Shown piece after piece: positions 1 through 6,070 of a stretch of DNA of 8,385 nucleotides (positions are counted from its first letter, which is position 1; each line of letters starts with the position of its first letter). The position numbers were made by a program, and so were the translations under genes. The notes under the pieces were generated by a model, which saw only the letters and a list, made by a program, of their open reading frames with translations, had not been told where the DNA came from and ran no database searches. Origin of the DNA: CAZFAT01 sp964517075. GTDB lineage: Bacteria > Acidobacteriota > Vicinamibacteria > Vicinamibacterales > SCN-69-37. Where the stretch lies: NCBI GenBank assembly GCA_964517075.1, contig CAZFAT010000077.1:1-8385 (forward strand), written 5' to 3'.

Positions 1-660
1 ACCGTGGCCGCCGACGACAAGTGGCGGATGATCATGCCGGGCGAGACCATCCGGTTCGAGTGGGTGGCGAACTACCCCGGCGTCTTTCTCTATCACTGCG
101 GCGCGCCGCCCATCCTGATGCACCTGGCGATGGGGCAGTACGGTGTCGTGGTCGTGAGCCCCCGCGAGGGCTTTCCGACCGACGCGGACGTGGACCGCGA
201 ATACGTCGTGGTGCAGTCGGAGTTCTACCTGAGCGCGGGCGAGGGCGGCCTGCACGTGCTGGACTTCGAGGCGGCCGCGGCCAAGCGGCCCTCGCACGTG
301 GCCTTCAACGGACACACCGCCTCGCTGACCCACGCGCCGCTCGTGGCCAACGCCGGCGAGCGCGTGCGCCTCTACGTCCACAACGTCGGACCGTCGGACA
401 CCTCGAGCTTCCACGTCGTGGGCGCCATCTTCGACCGCGTCTTCTACGAAGGCAATCCGCGGAACGACTGGGCGGGCATGCAGACCGTCGTGCTCGGCGC
501 GAGCAACGGCGCCGTCGTCGAGTTCGTCGCGCCCGAAGAGGGCAAGTACATCCTGGTGGACCACGAGTTCGCCGACGCCAACCGCGGCGCCGTCGGATTC
601 CTCAACGTGCGGTCGCCGGCCGGCACCATCACGAAACAGCTCCAGCCGATGTCGCACTGA
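1..660 (+). CDS. NirK-like two-domain copper oxidase / nitrite reductase-like protein, 5'-truncated by window edge
   Basis: This is the C-terminal 219 residues of a cupredoxin protein. The frame is open from base 1, so the gene begins upstream and the early GTG is not a real start. Residues 1-60 are the end of cupredoxin domain 1: YHC (His32, Cys33) and His41 match a type-1 copper Cys-His pair, with His32 also expected as a type-2 ligand. Residues 65-205 form domain 2. His138, in the sequence SFHVVG, aligns with the catalytic His255 of Alcaligenes NirK, and His188 in LVDHEF aligns with type-2 ligand His306. The family would reduce nitrite to NO in the periplasm, but related two-domain proteins act as other copper oxidases. 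The usual axial Met of the type-1 site appears to be Gln46 (HLAMGQYG). The first-domain His ligands and the signal peptide lie outside the window. The family is fairly sure; nitrite as substrate is not. Confidence 0.78.
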   Translation, partial: TVAADDKWRMIMPGETIRFEWVANYPGVFLYHCGAPPILMHLAMGQYGVVVVSPREGFPTDADVDREYVVVQSEFYLSAGEGGLHVLDFEAAAAKRPSHVAFNGHTASLTHAPLVANAGERVRLYVHNVGPSDTSSFHVVGAIFDRVFYEGNPRNDWAGMQTVVLGASNGAVVEFVAPEEGKYILVDHEFADANRGAVGFLNVRSPAGTITKQLQPMSH

Positions 661-711
661 CACGGCGGCAGAGATGTCTGTTGGGACCGCTCCCCCGAGC
701 CTGACAGAATA

Positions 712-743
712 GGCACGCCGCAGGCAGACGCCTGCGGCGTGTC
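712..743 (+). promoter_or_regulatory. Strong hairpin just upstream of the VIT-family start codon
   Basis: The arms at 712-725 and 730-743 pair over 14 positions, with one G-U wobble (713/742), around the 4-base loop AGAC. The central 11 pairs are perfect. The hairpin ends four bases before ATG 748 and covers the place where a ribosome binding site would be. No T-run follows, so it does not look like a classic intrinsic terminator of the upstream copper-protein gene. It could still stop transcripts in a GC-rich host or control translation of the next gene. A weak sigma-70-like pair, TTGGGA (681-686) and CAGAAT (705-710) with an 18-base spacer, lies immediately upstream. It would place the transcript start inside the hairpin. 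The structure is seen; its role is inferred. Confidence 0.45.
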
Positions 744-747
744 GGTC

Positions 748-1299
748 ATGAGTCGAGCGTCCACCCACGTCGAGCCCCGCGGCGCGCTGAACGTCGCGCG
801 CCACTACATCGGCGAGCTCGTCTACGGCGCCAACGACGGCCTCATCACCACCTTCGCCGTCGTCGCCGGCGTGGCCGGCGGCGGGCTCTCGGCGCGCGTC
901 GTCCTCATCATCGGCTTCGCGAACCTGCTCGCCGACGGCCTGTCGATGGCGGCCGGCAACTATCTCTCGATCCGATCGGCCGAAAGCGTGCGTGAGGCGC
1001 AGGGCCTGCCCGAAGAAGAAGCCGCGCCGACGCGCCACGCGATGGCCACGCTCATCGCCTTCGTCGTCGCGGGCGCGCTGCCGCTGGTTCCCTACGTCAT
1101 CGCGGACGTCCCTGGCAGCCGGTTCGCGTGGTCCGTGGGCGTGGCCTTCGTGACGATGTTCGTGATTGGCGCATCGCGCACGTTCATCAGCAACACCCGC
1201 TGGTGGGCCGGCGGCCTCGAGATGCTCGGCCTCGGCGCCGCGGTCAGCACGGTCGCGTATGGTGCCGGCGCGCTCGTCGCCTGGTTTGTCGGCAATTAG
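748..1299 (+). CDS. VIT1/CCC1-family (DUF125) metal transporter, short form
   Basis: A 183-residue integral membrane protein of the VIT/CCC1 family. Known members move Fe2+ or Mn2+ out of the cytosol, into vacuoles in eukaryotes. Family marks are the N-terminal HYIGELVYGANDGLITTF block, the LADGLSMAAGNYLS segment of the second helix, and GGLEMLGLG before the last helix. Five hydrophobic segments are visible, at roughly residues 31-47, 50-75, 95-115, 125-143 and 155-181. The helix 2-3 linker carries several acids (AESVREAQGLPEEE) but is far shorter than the metal-binding domain of plant VIT1. ATG 748 was chosen over the in-frame GTG 739 because the GTG lies inside the hairpin at 712-743. Neither has a good Shine-Dalgarno. 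The stop abuts the AsmA-like reading frame. The family call is secure; the substrate (iron or manganese) is inferred. Confidence 0.9.
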   Translation: MSRASTHVEPRGALNVARHYIGELVYGANDGLITTFAVVAGVAGGGLSARVVLIIGFANLLADGLSMAAGNYLSIRSAESVREAQGLPEEEAAPTRHAMATLIAFVVAGALPLVPYVIADVPGSRFAWSVGVAFVTMFVIGASRTFISNTRWWAGGLEMLGLGAAVSTVAYGAGALVAWFVGN

Positions 1300-1395
1300 G
1301 TGTGTCGCCCGTTGCCGAATATGACCCTCGTGCGACTCATCGTCCCCGGACCGTCGGCGAGAGGTCGCGGCCCGGGAGTTGCTTCATCGTGGTCC

Positions 1396-2973
1396 GTGCG
1401 TGTGAGTCGCCGCTCCATCGCCATTGCCGCCCTCGTGGCGGGGGCCGTTGTCCTCTTCATCCTGACGCTTCCGATCACCATCACGCCGCACATCAAGCGG
1501 CGGCTGCTGGATGCCGTGGGCGAGCGGTTCGACAGCCACGTGGCGGTCGACGAACTGTCGGTCACCGTCCTGCCCCGCGCGCGCATCCAGGGCCGGGGTC
1601 TCGTGCTGCGCCAGGCGAACCGCCCGACCGGTCCACCGCTGATCACCATCGCGTCGTTTTCGGCCGACGCCAGCCTGTTCGCCTTCCTGCGCGATCCCCT
1701 GCGGCTCGGCGAGGTGCGTCTCGACGGGCTGGAGATCAACGTGCCGCCGGGTGGCCTCGACCTGGACAAGGACGAGGCGGCCGCGACCGCGGCGCCGGCC
1801 GCGGGGGCAGCCGCCCCCGAGGAAAAGGGCGGCGAGTCCGGCACGTCGCCGCTCATCGTCGCGCGCGTCGTGTCGGAGCGCGCCTCGTTGCGGCTGCTGC
1901 GGAGCACACCGGGCAAGTCACCGCGGGTCTTCGAAATCCGGCACCTGGCCATGGAGGACGTGGGCGCCGATCACCCGTGGCCGTTCCGCGCCGAACTGAC
2001 CAACCCGACGCCGCCCGGTGAGATCAAGACGGAAGGGACGTTCGGCCCGTGGAACACCGCCCGGCCTCAAGCCACGCCGCTGTCGGCCTCCTACGACTTT
2101 CAGAACGCCGACCTCGGCGTGTTCGACGGCATTCAGGGCGCTCTCGCGTCCACAGGCACCTTCAGCGGCGTGCTCGAGCGTATCGAAGTGGACGGCGAGG
2201 CCCGTGTCCCCGCCTTCGCGCTCTCGGACGTCGGCAATATCGTCCCGTTCCAGACGACCTTCCACTCGATCGTGGACGGCACGAGCGGCGACACCCTGCT
2301 GCAGCCCGTGGACGCCCGGCTGCTCACGTCGCACATCCTCGCGGCCGGCGGCGTCGTCGAACGCGACGGCGAGGAGGGCCGCACCATCACGCTCGACGTC
2401 CGGATGGACGACGCGCGCGTGGAGGACATCCTGCGGCTGGCGGTCAAAGGCTCGCGGCCGGGCATGACGGGCCAACTGAAGGTGGCCACCACGTTCGTGC
2501 TGCCGCCCGGCAAGCGGGACGTCATCGAGAAGCTGCGGCTGGAGGGGACGTTCGCCGTGGAAACGGCGCGCTTCACCACGGCGACGGTCCAGGCCAAAGT
2601 CGATGAATTCAGCACAAAGGCCCGCGGTGTGAAGGACGACACGCCGCCGTCGGTGGTCTCGAACTTCCGGGGCAAGTTCGCGATGCACGACGGCGTCATC
2701 CGTTTCTCGGACGTGGCGTTCTCCATGCCGGGCGCCCGCGTGAACGTCGCCGGCGCCTACGTGATGGGGACGGAAGTGCTGGACTTCCGCGGGACGGTCC
2801 GCCTCGACGCCAGGCTCTCCGCGATGACGACTGGATTCAAGTCCGTGCTCGTCCGGGTCATCGACGGCCTGTTCCGCCACGACGACATCACGGTCATCCC
2901 CATCACCATCGGCGGCACGGCCGGGCAGCCGAAGGTCAAGCTCGATATCAAGCGAGTGCTCACGCGCAACTGA
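1396..2973 (+). CDS. AsmA-like inner-membrane-anchored protein
   Basis: About 525 residues. An N-terminal signal anchor (RRSIAIAALVAGAVVLFILT) is followed by an AsmA-type N-terminal region: helix TPHIKRRLLDAVGERF, then VDELSVTVLPRARIQGRGL. A low-complexity Ala/Glu-rich linker follows at roughly residues 128-148. The rest is a long beta-rich region ending in VIPITIGGTAGQPKVKLD, a typical AsmA/DUF748-like C-terminal repeat. Family members such as AsmA and TamB sit in the inner membrane, extend into the periplasm and are tied to outer-membrane lipid and protein homeostasis. The precise role here is unknown. The frame is open from GTG 1300, directly after the VIT stop, with an ATG at 1321. However, 1300-1395 uses codons ending in A or T far more often than the body of the gene, so I prefer GTG 1396 (or 1402), just before the anchor. 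No clear ribosome binding site decides this. Confidence 0.8.
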   Translation: MRVSRRSIAIAALVAGAVVLFILTLPITITPHIKRRLLDAVGERFDSHVAVDELSVTVLPRARIQGRGLVLRQANRPTGPPLITIASFSADASLFAFLRDPLRLGEVRLDGLEINVPPGGLDLDKDEAAATAAPAAGAAAPEEKGGESGTSPLIVARVVSERASLRLLRSTPGKSPRVFEIRHLAMEDVGADHPWPFRAELTNPTPPGEIKTEGTFGPWNTARPQATPLSASYDFQNADLGVFDGIQGALASTGTFSGVLERIEVDGEARVPAFALSDVGNIVPFQTTFHSIVDGTSGDTLLQPVDARLLTSHILAAGGVVERDGEEGRTITLDVRMDDARVEDILRLAVKGSRPGMTGQLKVATTFVLPPGKRDVIEKLRLEGTFAVETARFTTATVQAKVDEFSTKARGVKDDTPPSVVSNFRGKFAMHDGVIRFSDVAFSMPGARVNVAGAYVMGTEVLDFRGTVRLDARLSAMTTGFKSVLVRVIDGLFRHDDITVIPITIGGTAGQPKVKLDIKRVLTRN

Positions 2974-2987
2974 CCTGACTTAAAACC

Positions 2988-3135
2988 GTGAAGAAATGAA
3001 GAACTGAAGAAAGGCAAAACGTGAAGAACATGACGACGTGAAGCAACGGTTCTTTCTTCATATCTTCAGAACTTCATGTTTCAGGGTACCGATCCAGACG
3101 CGGCAATCAGGTGTTGCTTCACATCTTCATGGTTC
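2988..3135. repeat. A+T-rich degenerate octamer repeat with inverted arms
   Basis: This stretch is markedly richer in A and T than everything around it. The left half has units of the form NTGAAGAA starting at 2988, 2996, 3004 and 3021, and GTGAAGCA at 3038. The right half has the opposite orientation, with CTTCANNN units at 3056, 3064, 3072, 3117 and 3125, so the core TGAAG recurs at 8-base spacing. Bases 3026-3047 and 3113-3135 are an imperfect inverted repeat: one gap, two mismatches, and a perfect 10-base core GTGAAGCAAC at 3038-3047 against 3113-3122. A second, nested pairing relates 2991-3013 to 3052-3082. A transcript could fold into a long imperfect hairpin. It begins 14 bases after the AsmA-like stop. 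It has no coding character and no function I can name; a dispersed intergenic element is my guess. Confidence 0.7.
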
Positions 3136-3579
3136 AAGGCGGGCTGGAACCACGACGATCGGCGCCAGCACGACCGCTGCGTTGAGCGCGACGGCGCCGG
3201 CGAGCCAGGCGGCGCGTTCGGGGACATCGCCGCCGGCCATGGCTGATGGCCAAACGGACGTGGCCCGAGGGAAACCCGAACGCATCCTCCATCGCGCGAA
3301 TCCGCGCGCCGTCGTAGCGGACGCCGTGAATGCCGCCGAGCGTCTGCACGCGCGCGTCCGCGAGATCGGGGCGCGGGGCGCCGACTGACGCCTTCACGGC
3401 GGTGGTAAGAGCCGCGGCGAGGGCGAGGGTCAGGAGCACAGCAGCACGCCCTCCCGACGCCGCCACCCGAAGGCCCACACGGTGGCGATCGCGACCGAGT
3501 CCGGAACGCTGCCGACGAGCGAGACGACGCTCATGGCGGTGGTCAGTTCGGGCGTCGCCCGGGATTGCAGCCAAATACA
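3127..3579 (-). pseudogene. Decayed PAP2-superfamily phosphatase, two frameshifts, both ends missing
   Basis: The minus strand encodes recognisable pieces of a membrane PAP2 (phosphatidic acid phosphatase type 2) enzyme in two frames. From about 3576 it reads IWLQSRATPELTTAMSVVS and on to a stop at 3432-3430. A one-base shift near 3433-3441 restores the hydrophobic run LTLALAAALTTAV, then catalytic motif 1 (K, six residues, RP; Lys codon at 3394, RP at 3373-3368) and motif 2, GFPSGH (PSGH at 3271-3260). Just after PSGH a compensating shift returns to the first frame. There AWLAGAVALNAAVVLAPIVV gives a further membrane helix, ending at TGA 3129-3127. The third motif (SR..H..D) is absent. No start codon is apparent upstream before the stop at 3606-3604. 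It cannot make an active enzyme as read. The tail runs into the octamer repeat. Sequencing indels could explain the shifts but not the missing ends. Confidence 0.72.
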
Positions 3580-3604
3580 CCCGCCGTCTTTCCGGGCGCT
3601 CGGC

Positions 3605-3610
3605 TACAAT
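3605..3610 (+). promoter_or_regulatory. Probable -10 element of the sulfatase gene
   Basis: TACAAT, a five-of-six match to the sigma-70 -10 consensus, lies 11 bases before ATG 3622. Transcription would start near 3617, giving a leaderless or nearly leaderless message. No convincing -35 hexamer is seen 16-18 bases upstream. There is no Shine-Dalgarno between the element and the start codon, which fits leaderless translation. The role is inferred from motif and position only. Confidence 0.45.
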
Positions 3611-3621
3611 GCGCGGCAGTG

Positions 3622-5010
3622 ATGCGCCGGGCCCTGGCTCTCTCCCTGCTGTTGGCTGCGGGCACGCTCGCGGCCCAGGACGCTCAGCGACGGCCCAACA
3701 TCCTGCTGATCGTGGCCGATGACCTCGGCTACGGCGACCTCGGCGTCTACGGCCAGAGGGCGATCCAGACGCCCGTGCTCGACCGCCTCGCTGCCGAGGG
3801 TCTGCGGTTCACCGATCACTACGCGGGCTCCACCGTCTGCGCGCCGTCGCGCAGCGCGTTGTTCACCGGCCTGCACACGGGCCACACGCCTGTCCGCGGT
3901 AATCGTCGCGTCGAGCCGATGAGCCAGCACCCGCTGCCGGCCGAGAGCGTGACGATCGCCGAAGTCCTGAAGCCGCAGGGGTACGCGACGGCGGTCATTG
4001 GCAAGTGGGGCCTCGGCGCCACGGGCAACTCGGGCGAACCGGGCCGGCAAGGCGTGGACGTGTTCTTCGGCTATCAGAGTCAGACGCACGCGCACAACTA
4101 CTACCCGGAGTTCCTGTTCTCGAACAACGAGCGCGTGCCGCTGCAGAACGTCCTGCCCGAGCCGAAGTCCGACACGGGCACGGGGTACGCCACCGCGCGC
4201 GTGCAATACGCGCCGGACCTCATGCGCGAGCAGGCGCTCGCGTTCCTGGACCGTCACCGGGACCGGCCCTTCTTCCTCGCCTACACGACGACGCTGCCGC
4301 ATGCGAACAACGAGGCGAAGCCGGATGGCATGGAGGTACCCGACTACGGCATCTACGCCAGCCAAGACTGGCCGGCGCAGCAGAAGGGGCACGCGGCCAT
4401 GGTCACGCGGCTCGACCGCGACGTCGGCGAGCTCCTCGCGAAACTGACGTCGCTCGGCCTCGCTCAGAACACCCTCGTCGTGTTCACGTCCGACAATGGC
4501 CCGCATCGCGAAGGCGGCAACAACCCCGACTTCAACGACTCGAACGGGCCGCTCCGCGGCATCAAGCGTGACCTGTACGAAGGCGGCATCCGCGTCCCGT
4601 TGATCGCCCGCTGGCCCGGGCGGATCGCCGCCGGCACCGTCAGCCGGCAGCCGGTGACGTTCTGGGACTACCTGCCCACGTTTGCGGAACTCGCCGGCGC
4701 GACGGCCCCGGCCGGACTCGACGGGATTTCGTTCGTGCCAACGCTCCTCGGCACGGGGTCGCAGCGGACGCATGGGTTCCTGTACTGGGAGTTTCACGAA
4801 GGCCAGGCCACGTCGCAGGCCGTCCGCACGGGCGATTGGAAGGCCGTGCGCCCGGCGCCCGGCCGCCCGCTCGAGCTCTACGACCTGGCCAGCGACATCG
4901 GCGAGACCAAGAACGTGGCGGCCGCACACCCGGACGTGATCGCGCGCATCGAGACGTATCTGCGCACCGCGCGCACGGACTCGGAGTTCTGGCCGCTGCG
5001 CGGCAAGTGA
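3622..5010 (+). CDS. Secreted sulfatase (arylsulfatase A-like, formylglycine-dependent)
   Basis: A 462-residue type I sulfatase that hydrolyses a sulfate ester, probably in the periplasm. Residues 1-18 form a signal peptide (MRRALALSLLLAAGTLAA) with likely cleavage before QDAQ. The N-terminal metal site is NILLIVADDLGYGD (Asp33, Asp34). The signature CAPSRSALFTG starts at Cys73, the residue that a formylglycine-generating enzyme encoded elsewhere must oxidise. Other expected active-site residues are Lys128 in GKWGLG, His227 in LPHANN, Asp291-Asn292 in TSDNGPH, and the lysine of GIKRDLYEGGIRVP. The C-terminal subdomain (LYDLASDIGETKNVA) is intact, so the protein looks complete. ATG 3622 is chosen because the signal peptide begins there and the -10 box lies just upstream; the frame is open back to 3565, but that extension is not signal-like. 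The substrate cannot be told from the sequence, and no carbohydrate genes flank it. Confidence 0.93.
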   Translation: MRRALALSLLLAAGTLAAQDAQRRPNILLIVADDLGYGDLGVYGQRAIQTPVLDRLAAEGLRFTDHYAGSTVCAPSRSALFTGLHTGHTPVRGNRRVEPMSQHPLPAESVTIAEVLKPQGYATAVIGKWGLGATGNSGEPGRQGVDVFFGYQSQTHAHNYYPEFLFSNNERVPLQNVLPEPKSDTGTGYATARVQYAPDLMREQALAFLDRHRDRPFFLAYTTTLPHANNEAKPDGMEVPDYGIYASQDWPAQQKGHAAMVTRLDRDVGELLAKLTSLGLAQNTLVVFTSDNGPHREGGNNPDFNDSNGPLRGIKRDLYEGGIRVPLIARWPGRIAAGTVSRQPVTFWDYLPTFAELAGATAPAGLDGISFVPTLLGTGSQRTHGFLYWEFHEGQATSQAVRTGDWKAVRPAPGRPLELYDLASDIGETKNVAAAHPDVIARIETYLRTARTDSEFWPLRGK

Positions 5011-5029
5011 CGTGCACACCGCCGACCTT

Positions 5030-5098
5030 CCGCCTGCGCGACGCTTCGGCGGACTCGCCGGAGCTTTGGCGGAGGCGGTCAGGTCGGCCCCTGACGCC
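5030..5098. terminator. Double palindrome between convergent genes (terminator or REP-like element)
   Basis: The 91-base gap between the convergent sulfatase and DUF2071 genes is filled with hairpin-forming sequence. An inner hairpin pairs 5043-5051 with 5056-5064: nine pairs, one G-U, loop GACT. Outer arms CCGCCT (5030-5035) and AGGCGG (5073-5078) bracket it. A second hairpin pairs GTCAGG (5078-5083) with CCTGAC (5090-5095) around TCGGCC, extended by GGC/GCC past a bulged G at 5077. No T-run follows on either strand. The position suits a bidirectional terminator. The nested architecture also suits a dispersed REP-like palindrome. The structure is seen; both roles are inferred. Confidence 0.45.
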
Positions 5099-5101
5099 CG
5101 A

Positions 5102-5866
5102 TCACCCGGCCCTCACCCGCGACGGCGACCAGGCCACCATGTCCTGCCGCGCTGAGAAGTGCAGCAACGGCGGATCCGGCGGCAGGGTCATATCGTTGAT
5201 GTCCGCCATCGTGTTCCGCATCACCTCGGCGTGGGCCGGCTGCAGCCGCCACGGCGGGTGGTGGATCTCGAGCCGGTACGGTCGGCCGCGTCGCGTGAGG
5301 TGATAGAGACAATAGCGCTCGGTGAGGAAGTACTCGAGCGATCCCCGCGCGGCCGTGAACACCTCGCCGGCCGGGCCGTAGACGGCCCGAAACTCCGCCG
5401 GCCGGTTGCTGGCGTCCCGGCGGCTGTCGTAGGCGATGCCGTCGGTGCGCGGCGTCACCGTCATGGACGCCGAGTAATACGGCAGGTTCAACAGCGTTCG
5501 CGCGGTGTGCACGGCCAGCGCACTGCCGGCATCGAGACTGAAGAAGAACACGCCCGGCCGATCGCCCGCGCGGACGTAGGTGCGCACGTTCAGCTCCGGA
5601 AACTCGGACACCCACGGCAATGACGGGACGAAGCGCGGCGCCACGTTCGTCATGTTGAAGGGCACGATCCCGACCCACGCCGTGCCGTCGAACAGATCGA
5701 GGTCGAACGCCGCCGGCACGAGCGGCCGGATCACGTTGGGCGCCACCGGCCAGTGCGCGAACAGCAGGTGACGCCACGTCTGCGTCATGACCCAGGGGCG
5801 CGTGGGCATGTCCCAGGGCCGGTGCGCCACGTCGTTCAGGATGGCGTGGTTGAAGTCGTCAGACAC
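5102..5866 (-). CDS. DUF2071 (YqjF-like) family protein
   Basis: About 254 residues matching the DUF2071/YqjF family. The hallmark start is AHRPWDMPTRPWVM (residues 14-27), then WRHLLFAHWPVAPNVIRPLV and FDGTAWVGIVPFNMTNVAPR. Further matches are LNVRTYV (residues 93-99), GVFFFSLDAGS (105-115) and an LPYYSA block. The family is cytosolic, has no signal peptide and has no established biochemical function, so none is assigned. The length is normal and the protein appears complete. The frame is open to GTG 5947, but GTG 5866 is preferred: conserved sequence begins shortly after it, and codons upstream of it include CGA, ACA and GGA, which are rare here. A GGGG lies about ten bases before it. It follows modC on the same strand after about 200 bases, so membership of the mod operon is unlikely. 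The 5867-6070 gap shows no gene and no convincing promoter. Confidence 0.85.
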   Translation of the reverse strand: MSDDFNHAILNDVAHRPWDMPTRPWVMTQTWRHLLFAHWPVAPNVIRPLVPAAFDLDLFDGTAWVGIVPFNMTNVAPRFVPSLPWVSEFPELNVRTYVRAGDRPGVFFFSLDAGSALAVHTARTLLNLPYYSASMTVTPRTDGIAYDSRRDASNRPAEFRAVYGPAGEVFTAARGSLEYFLTERYCLYHLTRRGRPYRLEIHHPPWRLQPAHAEVMRNTMADINDMTLPPDPPLLHFSARQDMVAWSPSRVRAG

Positions 5867-6070
5867 CTGGGCTGTGCCCCGTCGAGCGACCGGCGCGCGG
5901 GGGCGGCCGCCGTCGTTGCACCATCCGCGCCAGCCGCCCTCGGTCACTGGCCCCGCATCGTTGTTGCTCTGGTCTCAAGCCGCGCGGTACGCCGGCGGTG
6001 TCCTGAGGAACCGGCTGCTGAGACTGGCGCACACCGTGCCTATCGGAGCGACGCTCCACACGGGCCGACC

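Noticed and set aside
712..743. Classic rho-independent terminator of the copper-protein gene
   Set aside because: The stem is strong but is followed by a mixed GC-rich sequence and a start codon, not a T-run.
1300..1395. N-terminal part of the AsmA-like frame from GTG 1300 or ATG 1321
   Set aside because: Not excluded, but codon third positions here are unlike the rest of the gene and the sequence precedes a typical signal anchor.
1918..2880. 320-codon open frame antisense to the AsmA-like gene
   Set aside because: His/Arg/Glu-rich shadow translation without domains; the AsmA-like frame is coherent throughout.
2988..3135. CRISPR array or tandem direct repeat array
   Set aside because: Units are only 8 bases, degenerate, change orientation halfway and have no spacers.
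3038..3388. Open frame of 116 codons on the + strand
   Set aside because: It starts inside the octamer repeat and runs antisense to the PAP2 remnant. No family features, no ribosome binding site, and no coherent domain.
3565..3621. Upstream extension of the sulfatase to an earlier start
   Set aside because: It would bury the signal peptide behind 19 residues and would include the probable -10 box within the coding region.
3604..5019. Very long open frame antisense to the sulfatase
   Set aside because: Arg/Val/Ala-rich shadow created by high third-position GC. The sulfatase on the opposite strand has every catalytic motif.
6045..6057. Short palindrome GGAGC-GAC-GCTCC just after modC
   Set aside because: Five pairs with a 3-base loop and no T-run on the minus strand; common by chance in such GC-rich sequence.
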